Assembly (NCBI GenBank): GCA_035645555.1
Contig: DASQMI010000086.1
Span: 124,001 to 188,000, forward strand
Direction: 5' to 3'
DNA length: 64,000 nt
Source: Lysobacter_F sp035645555
GTDB lineage: Bacteria > Pseudomonadota > Gammaproteobacteria > Xanthomonadales > Xanthomonadaceae
Shown here: one piece after another, positions 7,442-16,147 of the stretch
How the letters are laid out: the number at the start of each line of letters is the position of its first letter
Numbering within the stretch: position 1 is the first letter of the stretch
The notes under the pieces: generated by a model
Told to the model about the DNA's origin: nothing
What the model saw: only the letters and a program-made list of their open reading frames with translations
Database searches by the model: none
Program-made: the position numbers and the translations under genes

Positions 7442-8527
7442 ATGGCCGTCGCCGCGTCCATCTCCCAGCTCGTGCTCAGCCGCGAGCGCACGTTCTGGCT
7501 GCTGCATCTGGCCGGCTGGTCGGGCTATTTCGCGCTCGGCGTGCTGTCCGGGATGGCGCACGACAAGCCGTCGGGCTACTGGGTGGTGCCGCTGACCGGC
7601 GCGGCGACCGGCGCCATCCTCACGCTCGGGTTGCGCTACCTGCTGCGCGCGGCCAGCACGCTGTCGCCGGTGCGGATGTTCGCGGTGATGGTGGTGCCGA
7701 TCGTGCTGAGCTCGGCCGGAATGGATTTCGCGCTGCGCCGGGTACTGGTGGAGTTCTGCCCGAGCTGCGCGCCGAGCTCGCGCGCCGCCTACGTGGCGTA
7801 CGCGCTGAGCAACATCTACGTGGTCACCGCCTGGGTCGGGCTGTACCTGGGCATCAAGTACTACCGCGAGCTGCAGTCGGAGATGCGCCGCGCATTGTCG
7901 GCGCGCACGATGGCCCACCAGGCGCAGCTGAAGATGCTGCGTTACCAGCTGAATCCGCATTTCCTGTTCAACACCCTGAACGCGATCTCGACGCTGATCC
8001 TCGACCGCGACAACGGCACCGCCAACCGCATGGTGCTGAGCCTCAGCGCGTTCCTGCGCCACTCGCTGGACAACGACCCGATGCAGCGGGTCAGCCTGCG
8101 TCAGGAACTGGACGCGCTGAACCTGTATCTCGAGATCGAAAAGATCCGCTTTGGCGACCGTCTGCGGGTGGAGACCGCGGTGCAACCCGGCTGCTGGCAC
8201 GCGCGCGTGCCCAGCCTGCTCATGCAGCCGCTGATCGAGAACGCGATCAAGTACGCGGTGGCGCGCGAAGTGGCCGGCGGCCTGCTGCGCATCGAGGCGA
8301 TGCGCGACGGCGAGCAGCTGGTACTCAAGGTGATCGACGACGGCCCCGGCTGCTGGGCGCTGGAAGGCGGCCAGCTGCCGCCGGGCACCGGCGTCGGCCT
8401 GCGCAACACCCGCGAGCGGCTGCAGGTGCTGTACGGCGAGGCCGGCGGCTTCGACGTGCGCAACCGCACCCGCGGCCTGGAGGTCACGCTGCGCCTGCCG
8501 TTCGAGACCGGCGAGGCACTGAGCTGA
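7442..8527 (+). CDS. LytS/AlgZ-type membrane sensor histidine kinase
   Basis: A 361-residue inner-membrane kinase. Four hydrophobic segments lie at about residues 18-36, 47-67, 77-98 and 117-138, followed by the His_kinase (PF06580) block with QLNPHFLFNTLNAIS, phospho-acceptor H173, and a GHKL ATPase domain with the N-box LIENAIKYAV and G-boxes DDGPG and GTGVGLRN. This class (LytS, AlgZ/FimS) pairs with LytTR response regulators, and such a gene follows ten bases downstream. The ATG at 7442 has a TAGGAT box 29 bases upstream; the frame is open further but the N-terminus there is arginine-rich and unlikely. The signal sensed is unknown. In relatives such pairs control alginate, pili or wall functions; here it sits before an efflux operon. 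Confidence 0.92.
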   Translation: MAVAASISQLVLSRERTFWLLHLAGWSGYFALGVLSGMAHDKPSGYWVVPLTGAATGAILTLGLRYLLRAASTLSPVRMFAVMVVPIVLSSAGMDFALRRVLVEFCPSCAPSSRAAYVAYALSNIYVVTAWVGLYLGIKYYRELQSEMRRALSARTMAHQAQLKMLRYQLNPHFLFNTLNAISTLILDRDNGTANRMVLSLSAFLRHSLDNDPMQRVSLRQELDALNLYLEIEKIRFGDRLRVETAVQPGCWHARVPSLLMQPLIENAIKYAVAREVAGGLLRIEAMRDGEQLVLKVIDDGPGCWALEGGQLPPGTGVGLRNTRERLQVLYGEAGGFDVRNRTRGLEVTLRLPFETGEALS

Positions 8528-8537
8528 GGTCACGCCC

Positions 8538-9395
8538 ATGGCCCCTTCCGCATCCCCTGCCCGACCGCACGGTGACAGCGCTACCACTCCTGCCAAGATC
8601 CGCGCGCTGATCGTCGACGACGAGCCGCTGGCGCGGCGCGGGCTGGAACTGCGCCTGGCCGACGTGCCGGACATCGAGATCGTCGGGCAATGCGGCGACG
8701 GCGCCGCGGCGATCGCCGCGGTGCACCGCACCCAACCGGACCTGATGTTCCTCGACGTGCAGATGCCGGGCGCCGACGGCTTCGCGACGCTGCGCGAGAT
8801 CCCCGCCTCGGCGATGCCGCTGGTGGTGTTCGTCACCGCCTACGACCATTTCGCGCTGCGCGCGTTCGAGGCCTCGGCGGTGGACTACCTGCTCAAGCCG
8901 GTGGATGACGCCCGCCTGCGGCAGGCGCTCGACCGCGTGCGCGCCACCCTGCACCTGCGCGCGTCGGGCGCGCATTGCGAGCAGCTGCTGCGACTGCTGG
9001 GCGAACTGGGCGGGCGCCCGCTGGCACTCGACGAGGCGCTGGCGCCGGATTGCCTGAACCAGCTGAAGCGCGACAACCGGCTGATCGTTCGCGACGGCGG
9101 CCGCATCGTGCGGTTGGACCTGGACTCGCTGCGCTGGATCGACGCCGCCGGCGATTACATGTGCCTGCACACCGACGGCGAGACGCTGGTGCTGCGTGCG
9201 ACGATGGCCGAGCTCGAGCGGCAGCTCGATCCACGGCGGTTCGCGCGCATCCACCGCTCGACCATCGTCAACATCCGCCGCGTCGTCGAGCTGCGGCCGC
9301 ACACCAACGGCGAGAGCTTCCTGCGCCTGGACTGCGGCCAGGAACTCAAGCTCTCGCGCACCTACCGCGACAAGCTGCAGCTGCTGCTCGCCTGA
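8538..9395 (+). CDS. LytTR-family response regulator (AlgR-like)
   Basis: A 285-residue regulator. The receiver domain (about residues 20-135) has the acidic pair D27-D28, phospho-acceptor D73 in LMFLDVQMPG, T100 and K120 in YLLKPV. The LytTR DNA-binding domain follows (about 180-285) with IDAAGDYMCLHT and the conserved IHRSTIVNI. LytTR proteins bind direct repeats with small spacing. Ten bases after the kinase gene, hence the same operon and almost surely its cognate partner. The short gap (112 bases) to the RND permease on the same strand makes that operon a natural target, but this is inference. The first 20 residues before the receiver are proline/alanine rich and could be a longer than real start. 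Confidence 0.93.
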   Translation: MAPSASPARPHGDSATTPAKIRALIVDDEPLARRGLELRLADVPDIEIVGQCGDGAAAIAAVHRTQPDLMFLDVQMPGADGFATLREIPASAMPLVVFVTAYDHFALRAFEASAVDYLLKPVDDARLRQALDRVRATLHLRASGAHCEQLLRLLGELGGRPLALDEALAPDCLNQLKRDNRLIVRDGGRIVRLDLDSLRWIDAAGDYMCLHTDGETLVLRATMAELERQLDPRRFARIHRSTIVNIRRVVELRPHTNGESFLRLDCGQELKLSRTYRDKLQLLLA

Positions 9396-9479
9396 GCGCG
9401 GTTCGTCGCAGCGTTCCCACGGTTCGGCGCGCGACGTGACTTTCAGGCCAGAGCGGGCGGACAGGATCGGCACACCGTA

Positions 9480-9503
9480 GGCGCACCGATCACCGGGTGC
9501 GCC
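9480..9503 (+). promoter_or_regulatory. Hairpin abutting the RND permease start codon
   Basis: GGCGCACC (9480-9487) pairs perfectly with GGTGCGCC (9496-9503), eight-base loop, ending four bases before the ATG at 9508. No Shine-Dalgarno is visible; the bases before the ATG are a C-run. In the mRNA this stem would occupy the ribosome landing zone, so translation may be low or conditional. Confidence 0.4.
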
Positions 9504-9507
9504 CCCC

Positions 9508-12500
9508 ATGAAGCTCATCGAATCCGCACTTCGCAATCCGGCCGCGGTGGCGGTGTCGGTGGCGCTGATCGCGCTGTTCGGCCTGCTGTCGCTGGTCGAC
9601 CTGCCGCTGCAGCTGTTCCCCGACATCGACCGCCCGCAACTCTCGATCCGGACCGGCTGGCGCTCGGCCTCGCCACAGGAACTGGAATCGGAGATCGTCG
9701 AGCCGATCGAATCGGTCATGCAGGGCATGCCGGGCGTCGAGGAGATCAGCTCCGACATCGGCGCGGGCTTCGGCAACGTCAACCTGACCTTCGCGGTCGG
9801 CACCGACATGGATGCCGCGCTGGTGGAGGTGTTGGCGCGGATGAACCGGCTGCCGCCGCTGCCGCGCGACGCCGACCGCCCGGTGGTGCAGTCCGGCAGC
9901 GACGTCGCCAACGCGTCGCTGACGTTCTTCTTCGTGCAGAAGCTGCCGGGCACCCGCGGCAACATCCTCGACTACCGCCGGTTCATCGAGGACCGCGTGG
10001 TGCCGAAGATCGAGGCGGTCGACGGCGTTGCCGGCGTCGAGATCACCGGCGGAGGCAACGAGGAAGTCGCGATCACCATGCACGTGGATCGCGCCGCCGC
10101 GCTCGGCGTCCAGATTCCCGAGGTTGCCGCGCAGGCCGCGCGCGCGACCGACGCATCCGGCGGCACGCTGGAGAACGGCCGCCGCGAGTACCTGCTGCGC
10201 TTCGCCGGCCGCTACGACCCGCAGGCGCTCGGCGATCTGATCCTGGCCTGGCGCGATGGGCGTCCGGTGCGGCTGGGCGACGTCGCGACCATCGAGGTGC
10301 GACGCCCGGAGCAGCGCTTTTTCGCCTACCAGAACGGCAACCCGGCGATCGGCCTGCGCGTGCTGCGCGAGAACGGCGCGAACGTGCTGGAGACGCTGGA
10401 GAACGTCAAGCGTACGGTGGAGGAGCTGCGCGAGAGCGAACTGCGCGGCCAGGGGCTCGACATCCAGCAGAGCTTCGACGCCTCGGTGTTCATCAACCGC
10501 GCGATCGGGCTGCTGTCCGGCAGCCTCACCGTCGGCGTGCTGCTGGCGATCGGCTGCCTGTGGTGGTTCTTGCGCGACGTGCGCGCCACCGCGCTGATCG
10601 CCTGCGCCATCCCGATCTCGCTGCTGGCCACGTTCATCGTGCTCAAGCTCGGCGGCCGCAGCCTCAATGTGATCTCGCTCGCCGGGCTCGCGTTCGCGGT
10701 CGGTATGGTGATGGACGCGGCGGTGGTGGTGGCCGAGAACGTGCTGCGGCTGCGCGAGGGCGGCATGCCGGCGCACCGTGCGGCATTCGAAGGTACCCGC
10801 CAGGTGTCGGGCGCGCTGTTGGCCTCGACGCTGACCACCATCGCGGTGTTCCTGCCGGTCGCGTTCATGAAGGACGTCGAGGGCCAGCTGTTCGCCGACC
10901 TGGCGCTCACGATCTCGATCGCGGTCGCGGTGTCGCTGCTGGTGGCGGTGACGGTGCTGCCGGTCGGCGCCGGCCGCTGGCTGCGTCCGGGCGGTGCGGT
11001 CGCCGGCAGCGGCGGTTGGCCGCGCCTGAGCGAATGGGCGATGCGCGTCACCGCCGGCCGCCGGCGGCAGCTGGCCTGGATCGGCGCGCTCGTCGCGCTG
11101 CCGGCGCTGCTCGCGGTGCTGCTGCTACCGCGCATCGATTACCTGCCGCCGGTGAAGCGCGCCGCTGTCGACGCGTTCTTCAATTTCCCGCCCGGCATGA
11201 GCCCGGCCACGGTCGACCGCGAGTTCGCGCCGATCCTGCTCGAGCGCATGGCGCCCTACTTCCGTGGCGAGAAGCAGCCGCAGCTGAGCAACTGGTACAT
11301 CAACCTCTGGCCGGGCGGCGGCACGATCGGCGCGCGCGTGATCGAACCCGAGCGGATCGGCGAGCTCGAGCGGATCATGCGCGAGGAGATCATCGTCGGC
11401 CTGCCCGACACCCGCGCGTTCGCGGCCGAAGGCGAGCTGTTCGGCGGCTTCGGCGGCTCAGCGCGCGCGATCGCGGTGCATCTGCAGCACGCCGACGGCG
11501 ATGCGCTCAATCGCGCCTCGCAGCGCGGCCGCGAGCTGCTCACCGAACGCTTCCCCGGCGCCAACGTGCAGACCTGGCCGCAGAGCGACGGCGCGACACC
11601 GGAGCTGCGGGTGACGCCGGACGACCGTCGCCTCGCCGAAGCCGGCTGGCGCCGGCCGGACCTCGCCACCGTGGTGCGCACGCTCGGCGACGGCCAGTGG
11701 CTCGGCGAATACTTCGACGGCGACCGCCGCCTGCCGATCATCCTGCGCAGCGATCGCGGCGATGCGATCGAGCAGGTGAGCGCCGCGCCGCTCGCCACTC
11801 CGCTGGCCGGCATGGTCAGCCTCGGCGCGCTTGCCTCGGTGGACACCGTGCTGGCGCCGAACCAGCTGCGCCGCGTCGACCGCCGGCGCACGGTAACGCT
11901 CACCATCGATCCGCCCGCCGACCTGTCGCTGGAGGAAGCGCTCGAGATCGTCGAGCGCGACGTGGTGCCGGCGCTGCGCCAGGCGCTGCCGTCGGATGCC
12001 ACGGTGCGCGTCGCCGGCAGCGCCGACCGGCTGTCCGGCGTGGTGCGCAGCATGGGCGGCAACTTCGCCATGGCGCTGCTGGTGCTGTTCATGCTGATGG
12101 CGGCGATGTTCCGTTCGCTCAAGGACAGCGCGTTCGTGATGGCGACGCTGCCGATGGCGCTGTTCGGCGGCGTGCTCGGCCTGCGCGCGCTCGACCTCGC
12201 CGCCGGCCAGACGCTCGATCTGCTGTCGATGATCGGCTTCGTGATGCTGCTCGGCATGGTGATCAACAACGCCATCCTGCTGATCGCGCAGGCGCGCGCT
12301 GGCCAGGCCGAAGGCCTCGCACTCGACGACGCGATCCGCCAGGCGCTCGACCAGCGCATGCGGCCGATCATGATCGCCGCGCTGACCGGCGTGGTCGGTG
12401 CGCTGCCGATGGCGATCAATCCTGGCCCCGGCGCGGTGATCTACCGCGGCCTCGCGGCCGTCACCGTCGGCGGCGTCGCGCTGAGCCTGCTGTTCACCGT

Positions 12501-12606
12501 GGTGCTCGTCCCGGCGCTGCTGCGCTTCGCCGCCTCGCTGCGCAGTACGCGCGCCACGCACGCCCCCGCCGTCTCCCCCGCCGATGCCCTCGAAGGTGCC
12601 CCATGA
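9508..12606 (+). CDS. RND-family efflux permease
   Basis: A 1,032-residue inner-membrane proton antiporter of the AcrB/MexB superfamily: TM1 at residues 12-32, the FPDID porter motif at about 37-41, two large periplasmic loops, a central six-helix block and a second one at about 850-1015, ending in VVLVPALL. In the TM4 proton-relay position the usual VDDA reads VMDA: the first aspartate is M402, the second is kept as D403. Hence it may belong to a less studied RND branch rather than the classical HAE1 pumps. It overlaps the fusion-protein gene by four bases (ATGA), with the permease first, the reverse of the usual order. No outer-membrane channel gene is next to it. Substrate unknown; multidrug or toxic-compound export is the family role. 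Confidence 0.93.
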   Translation: MKLIESALRNPAAVAVSVALIALFGLLSLVDLPLQLFPDIDRPQLSIRTGWRSASPQELESEIVEPIESVMQGMPGVEEISSDIGAGFGNVNLTFAVGTDMDAALVEVLARMNRLPPLPRDADRPVVQSGSDVANASLTFFFVQKLPGTRGNILDYRRFIEDRVVPKIEAVDGVAGVEITGGGNEEVAITMHVDRAAALGVQIPEVAAQAARATDASGGTLENGRREYLLRFAGRYDPQALGDLILAWRDGRPVRLGDVATIEVRRPEQRFFAYQNGNPAIGLRVLRENGANVLETLENVKRTVEELRESELRGQGLDIQQSFDASVFINRAIGLLSGSLTVGVLLAIGCLWWFLRDVRATALIACAIPISLLATFIVLKLGGRSLNVISLAGLAFAVGMVMDAAVVVAENVLRLREGGMPAHRAAFEGTRQVSGALLASTLTTIAVFLPVAFMKDVEGQLFADLALTISIAVAVSLLVAVTVLPVGAGRWLRPGGAVAGSGGWPRLSEWAMRVTAGRRRQLAWIGALVALPALLAVLLLPRIDYLPPVKRAAVDAFFNFPPGMSPATVDREFAPILLERMAPYFRGEKQPQLSNWYINLWPGGGTIGARVIEPERIGELERIMREEIIVGLPDTRAFAAEGELFGGFGGSARAIAVHLQHADGDALNRASQRGRELLTERFPGANVQTWPQSDGATPELRVTPDDRRLAEAGWRRPDLATVVRTLGDGQWLGEYFDGDRRLPIILRSDRGDAIEQVSAAPLATPLAGMVSLGALASVDTVLAPNQLRRVDRRRTVTLTIDPPADLSLEEALEIVERDVVPALRQALPSDATVRVAGSADRLSGVVRSMGGNFAMALLVLFMLMAAMFRSLKDSAFVMATLPMALFGGVLGLRALDLAAGQTLDLLSMIGFVMLLGMVINNAILLIAQARAGQAEGLALDDAIRQALDQRMRPIMIAALTGVVGALPMAINPGPGAVIYRGLAAVTVGGVALSLLFTVVLVPALLRFAASLRSTRATHAPAVSPADALEGAP

Positions 12607-13727
12607 CCTCTCCCCGCATGCTCCTGCGTCGCCATCCCTTGGTGCTCGCGCTCGGCGCCAGCGTGCTGCTCGCCGCCGCCGGCAACGCCCTGCTCAACGG
12701 CGAGGCTGGCGCCGCCCCCACCCCGCCCGCGCCGCCGGCGCCGGTGGTTTCGGTCGCACCCGCCGCGCGCGTGCCGTTCGCGCCACGCCAGTGGTCGCCC
12801 GGCAGCGTGATCAGCCGCGAGGATGCCCACGTCGCCAGCGAGTACGGCGGACGCGTGGTGCGCGTGGCCGACGTCGGCGAGCGCGTCCGCGCCGGCGATG
12901 CGCTGGCGGTCCTCGACGACAGCGCGGTGCGCCTGCGCGCGCAGGAAGCCGAGGCGCAGCTCGCGCGCATCCGCGCCCAGCTCGAGCTCGCCACCTCGCA
13001 GGAGCAGCGCTACGCGGCGCTGGCTGCACAGCAGAGCGTCGCGCGTTCGCAGCTCGACCAGCTGCGTGCCGAGCGCGCGGTGCTGGCGCAGGACCTCGCG
13101 CGCGCGCAGGCGACCCTGGCGCAGGTGCGCCACCAGCAGCAGCGGATGGTGGTCCGCGCGCCGTTCGACGGCGTGGTGGTCTCGCGCGACGCGCAGCCCG
13201 GCGAGTTCCTCAATGCCGGCGAGGCGGTGGCGCGGGTCGTCAACCTGCGCGCCCGCGAAGTGCAGGTGCGGGCGCCGGTCGACCTCGCCCGCCACCTGCG
13301 CGTAGGCACGCCGGTGCCGCTGCGCGCCAGCGGTCCGATGGCGCCGCAGCTGGACGCAACTTACCGGGTCAGCGCGCTGGTGCCGGTCGGCGATCCGACC
13401 TCGCGCCAGCTCGAGCTGCGCATCGCGCTGCCGCCGGAGGCGGGCGTCGACGACTGGCCGATCGGCAGCGCGGTCGACGTCGGCCTGCCGCGCGGGGCGC
13501 AGCGCGAGGTGGTGGCGGTGCCGCGCGATGCGATCGTGCTACGGCGCGAGGGCGATTACGTGCTGCGCGTGGGTGCCGATCGCACCGCGGAGAGGATCGA
13601 CGTGCAGGCCGGCGACACGGTCGGCGGTCTGGTCGAGGTGCGCGGCGACGCCGTGCGGCCCGGCGATCGCCTGATCGTGCGCGGCGCCGAGCGCGTGCAG
13701 CCGGGGCAGACCGTGTCCGTGCAGTGA
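12603..13727 (+). CDS. Efflux RND periplasmic adaptor (membrane fusion protein)
   Basis: A 374-residue adaptor. A signal/anchor segment (about residues 12-30, LVLALGASVLLAAAG) is followed by a short Pro/Ala linker. The lipoyl-like half-motifs are at about 80-110 and 185-215, flanking a coiled-coil hairpin (about 112-180, EAEAQLARIRAQLE and DLARAQATLAQVR), then the beta-barrel and membrane-proximal domains. There is no lipobox cysteine. Its ATG overlaps the permease stop in ATGA, so the two are translationally coupled. It would link the permease to an outer-membrane channel encoded elsewhere (TolC-like). Confidence 0.92.
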   Translation: MTSPRMLLRRHPLVLALGASVLLAAAGNALLNGEAGAAPTPPAPPAPVVSVAPAARVPFAPRQWSPGSVISREDAHVASEYGGRVVRVADVGERVRAGDALAVLDDSAVRLRAQEAEAQLARIRAQLELATSQEQRYAALAAQQSVARSQLDQLRAERAVLAQDLARAQATLAQVRHQQQRMVVRAPFDGVVVSRDAQPGEFLNAGEAVARVVNLRAREVQVRAPVDLARHLRVGTPVPLRASGPMAPQLDATYRVSALVPVGDPTSRQLELRIALPPEAGVDDWPIGSAVDVGLPRGAQREVVAVPRDAIVLRREGDYVLRVGADRTAERIDVQAGDTVGGLVEVRGDAVRPGDRLIVRGAERVQPGQTVSVQ

Positions 13728-13824
13728 TCGCCGGCGCGACGGTACGGCGCGCTGGGGGCCGGTCACCGTCCGCCGGCGGTCGCTGCGTTAACCTCGCGGC
13801 CTCCGGCCTCCACGCCCGTCCGCC

Positions 13825-15024
13825 ATGCGTCCATCCGCCTCCGCCGCGCTCGCCTGTGCCCTGCTGCTCGTATTGAATGCCTGCGACGCGCGGCCGCAGG
13901 CCGCGACCGCACCGGCCGATGCCGCGGCGCCGGCGACCACGCCCCCGGCGCGCACGGTGACGAGCGAGGCCGGGCCGGTGCGGGTGGAGACGCTGGCTCG
14001 CGGCCTGGAGCATCCGTGGGCGGTCGCACTGCTGCCGGACGGCAGCTTCCTCGTCACCGAACGCCCGGGCCGGCTGCGCCGCGTGGGCGCCGACGGCACG
14101 CTGTCGGCGCCACTGAAAGGCGTGCCGGCCGTCTACGCCGAAGGCCAGGGCGGCCTGCTCGACGTGGTGCTGGCGCCGGACTTCGCGACCACGCGCCGCA
14201 TCTGGCTGAGCTACGCCGAACCCGGCCCGGACGACACCGCCGGCACCGCGGTCGCCACCGCCGTGCTCGGTCGGGATGCACTCACCGACCTGACGGTGGT
14301 CTACCGCCAGGAGCCCAAGCTCGAAGGCGGCTACCACTTCGGCTCGCGCATCGTGTTCGACGGCAAAGGCCACGTGTTCATCAGCCAGGGCGAGCGCAAC
14401 GAGCGCGCGACCGCGCAGAAGCTCGACATGCTGCAGGGCAAGCTGGTGCGCCTGAACCTCGACGGCAGCGTGCCACGCGACAACCCGTTCGTCGGCCGCC
14501 GCGGCGTGCGCCCGGAGATCTGGTCGTACGGCCACCGCAACGCGCAGTCGCTCGCGCTGGACCCGCGCACCGGCCGGCTGTGGGAAGCCGAGCACGGCCC
14601 GCGCGGCGGCGACGAGATCAACCTGCCGCAGGCGGGCCGCAACTACGGCTGGCCGATCGTCACCCACGGCATCAACTACTCGGGGCTGCGGATTCCCGAA
14701 GCGGTCGGCCAGGAAGCGCCGGGGATGGAGCCGCCGCACCACGTCTGGGAAAAGTCGCCGGCGCTGTCGGGCATGGCGTTCCTCGTGGGCCACCCGGAGC
14801 TGGCCTGGAACGACAGCCTGTTCCTCGGCGCGCTCGCCGGCCGCACGCTGATCCGGCTGCAGCTCGACGGTGACCGGATCGTCCACGAGGAGCGCCTGCT
14901 CGGCGAGCTCGACGCGCGCATCCGCGACGTGCGCGTCGGCCCCGATGGCAGCGTGTACGTGCTGACCGACGAGGACGAAGGCGAGCTGCTGCGGCTCACG
15001 CCGCCGCGCCGCGCGGCGCGCTGA
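13825..15024 (+). CDS. PQQ-dependent sugar dehydrogenase-like lipoprotein (YliI/Asd family)
   Basis: A 399-residue exported beta-propeller. The lipobox LLVLNAC puts the lipidated cysteine at C20. After an Ala/Pro/Thr-rich linker the domain opens with LEHPWAVALLPDG and shows the soluble aldose dehydrogenase/glucose-sorbosone dehydrogenase blocks: QGGLLDVVLAPDF, YHFGSRIVFD, YGHRNAQSLALDP, EHGPRGGDEIN and NYGWP. The family oxidises aldose sugars with PQQ as cofactor in the periplasm and feeds electrons to the respiratory chain. The catalytic His corresponds to the GYHFG or GHRN region. Whether PQQ synthesis genes exist is not visible here. Stand-alone gene 97 bases after the efflux adaptor. Confidence 0.88.
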   Translation: MRPSASAALACALLLVLNACDARPQAATAPADAAAPATTPPARTVTSEAGPVRVETLARGLEHPWAVALLPDGSFLVTERPGRLRRVGADGTLSAPLKGVPAVYAEGQGGLLDVVLAPDFATTRRIWLSYAEPGPDDTAGTAVATAVLGRDALTDLTVVYRQEPKLEGGYHFGSRIVFDGKGHVFISQGERNERATAQKLDMLQGKLVRLNLDGSVPRDNPFVGRRGVRPEIWSYGHRNAQSLALDPRTGRLWEAEHGPRGGDEINLPQAGRNYGWPIVTHGINYSGLRIPEAVGQEAPGMEPPHHVWEKSPALSGMAFLVGHPELAWNDSLFLGALAGRTLIRLQLDGDRIVHEERLLGELDARIRDVRVGPDGSVYVLTDEDEGELLRLTPPRRAAR

Positions 15025-15092
15025 GCGGCACGTCATCGGCGATACTGCGCGCCCCCGACCGCGCGCCCGCGCGGGCCTCGCGAGCCGCCGCC

Positions 15093-15530
15093 ATGATCCG
15101 ACCGTTCGCCCTGCTGCTGGCCCTGCTGCTCGCCCTGCCCGGCGCAGCGCTCGCCACCTCCGACGCCGAGCTGCTGGCGATCGACGCCTGCTGGAACACA
15201 CTGCGCCTGAAACCCGACGTCGAAGGGCTGGACCGCCTGCTCGCCGACGACTGGCTGCTCACCCATTCCGACGGGCGCGTGCAGGACAAGGCCGACTACC
15301 TCGGCGAACTGCGCACCCGCAGCCGCAGCAACCAGCAGATCCTCAACGAGGACGTGCGCCTGCGCCGCTACGGCGACACCGCGGTGGTCACCGGCACCAG
15401 CGTGCAGTCCGGGGTCAGCAACGGCCAGCCGTGGAGCGGCCGCTTCCGCTTCACCCGGGTGTGGGTGCTGCGCGATGGCGTCTGGCGGATGGTCGCCTCG
15501 CACTCCTCGCGGCTGCCCGAGCTGCGCTGA
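15093..15530 (+). CDS. Exported NTF2-like (DUF4440) protein
   Basis: A 145-residue protein with a signal peptide (residues 1-21, cleavage likely after ALA). The mature part starts with DAELLAIDACWNTL and contains LADDWLLTHSDGRV and GRFRFTRVWVLRDGVWRMV, the alpha+beta cone pattern of SnoaL/DUF4440 proteins. Family members include ketosteroid-isomerase-like enzymes and many of unknown role; a periplasmic one like this has no assigned function. A GATACT -10 candidate is at 15040-15045. It ends four bases from the convergent DUF488 gene. Confidence 0.82.
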   Translation: MIRPFALLLALLLALPGAALATSDAELLAIDACWNTLRLKPDVEGLDRLLADDWLLTHSDGRVQDKADYLGELRTRSRSNQQILNEDVRLRRYGDTAVVTGTSVQSGVSNGQPWSGRFRFTRVWVLRDGVWRMVASHSSRLPELR

Positions 15531-15533
15531 CGC

Positions 15534-16085
15534 TCACAGCAGCGGCGGCTGCACGTCCGGCGGCGGCGCGTAGCTGAGCCGGCCCTCGACCAGCGTGGCC
15601 GCTCCCGTATACGGATGCGCTTCGCTGCGACCCGGCGCCATCAGGTGCAGCACGGTCCAGCCGGCGGCCTTGAAATCGTCCGCGATCAGCCCGCGGTGAC
15701 ATTGCCACCACATCGCCTCGGCGCACATCACCGCGGTACGGCGCGCAACGGCCAGCCCCGCCAGGCGGACGCGGGCGGCCCGGTAGGCGGGCGTGTCCAT
15801 GTAGTCGGCATAGCCTCGGAAACTGGCGTTGCGCCAGGCGGTGTGCGGGGAATCCGCCCGGGCCGGCCGCCGGCCGCCGAGCTCCGGCATCGGCACGTAC
15901 TCGATCTCGGCTTCCGGCAGCGCGCGCGCCATCGCCGTGCCGGCGAACTGCGGGTGCCGGCGCGAGCCGGCGAAGCGGCGTACGTCCGCCAGCGCCTCGA
16001 TCCGCGCCTCGCGCAGCAGCTCGACGAACGCCTCCCAGGTCCGGGTGGAGTGGCCGATCGTCCAGAGCGTGCCGGGTGCCGCCAT
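15534..16085 (-). CDS. DUF488 family protein
   Basis: A 183-residue cytosolic protein. TLWTIGHSTRTWEAFVELL at the N-terminus, VRRFAGSRRHPQF, the LGGRR block and the C-terminal CAEAMWWQCHRGLIAD are the conserved DUF488 blocks. Function is not established; some members sit with nucleic-acid or stress genes. The start at 16085 (MAAPGTLWTIGHS) was preferred over an upstream in-frame ATG because a TATGCT -10 box lies exactly six bases before it, predicting a leaderless message. It is divergent from fpr. Confidence 0.85.
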   Translation of the reverse strand: MAAPGTLWTIGHSTRTWEAFVELLREARIEALADVRRFAGSRRHPQFAGTAMARALPEAEIEYVPMPELGGRRPARADSPHTAWRNASFRGYADYMDTPAYRAARVRLAGLAVARRTAVMCAEAMWWQCHRGLIADDFKAAGWTVLHLMAPGRSEAHPYTGAATLVEGRLSYAPPPDVQPPLL

Positions 16086-16091
16086 CGGCCC

Positions 16092-16097
16092 AGCATA
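16092..16097 (-). promoter_or_regulatory. -10-like box (TATGCT) six bases before the DUF488 start: leaderless promoter
   Basis: TATGCT, six bases, ATG. With the usual 6-8 base distance from -10 to +1, transcription would start at the initiation codon. The same geometry occurs at three other genes in this window. No -35 match at 16-18 bp. Confidence 0.4.
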
Positions 16098-16147
16098 CGC
16101 AGTCGGGTGCAGCGTAAAATTCACGCTTTCGTCTGGCCCCCACCCCC

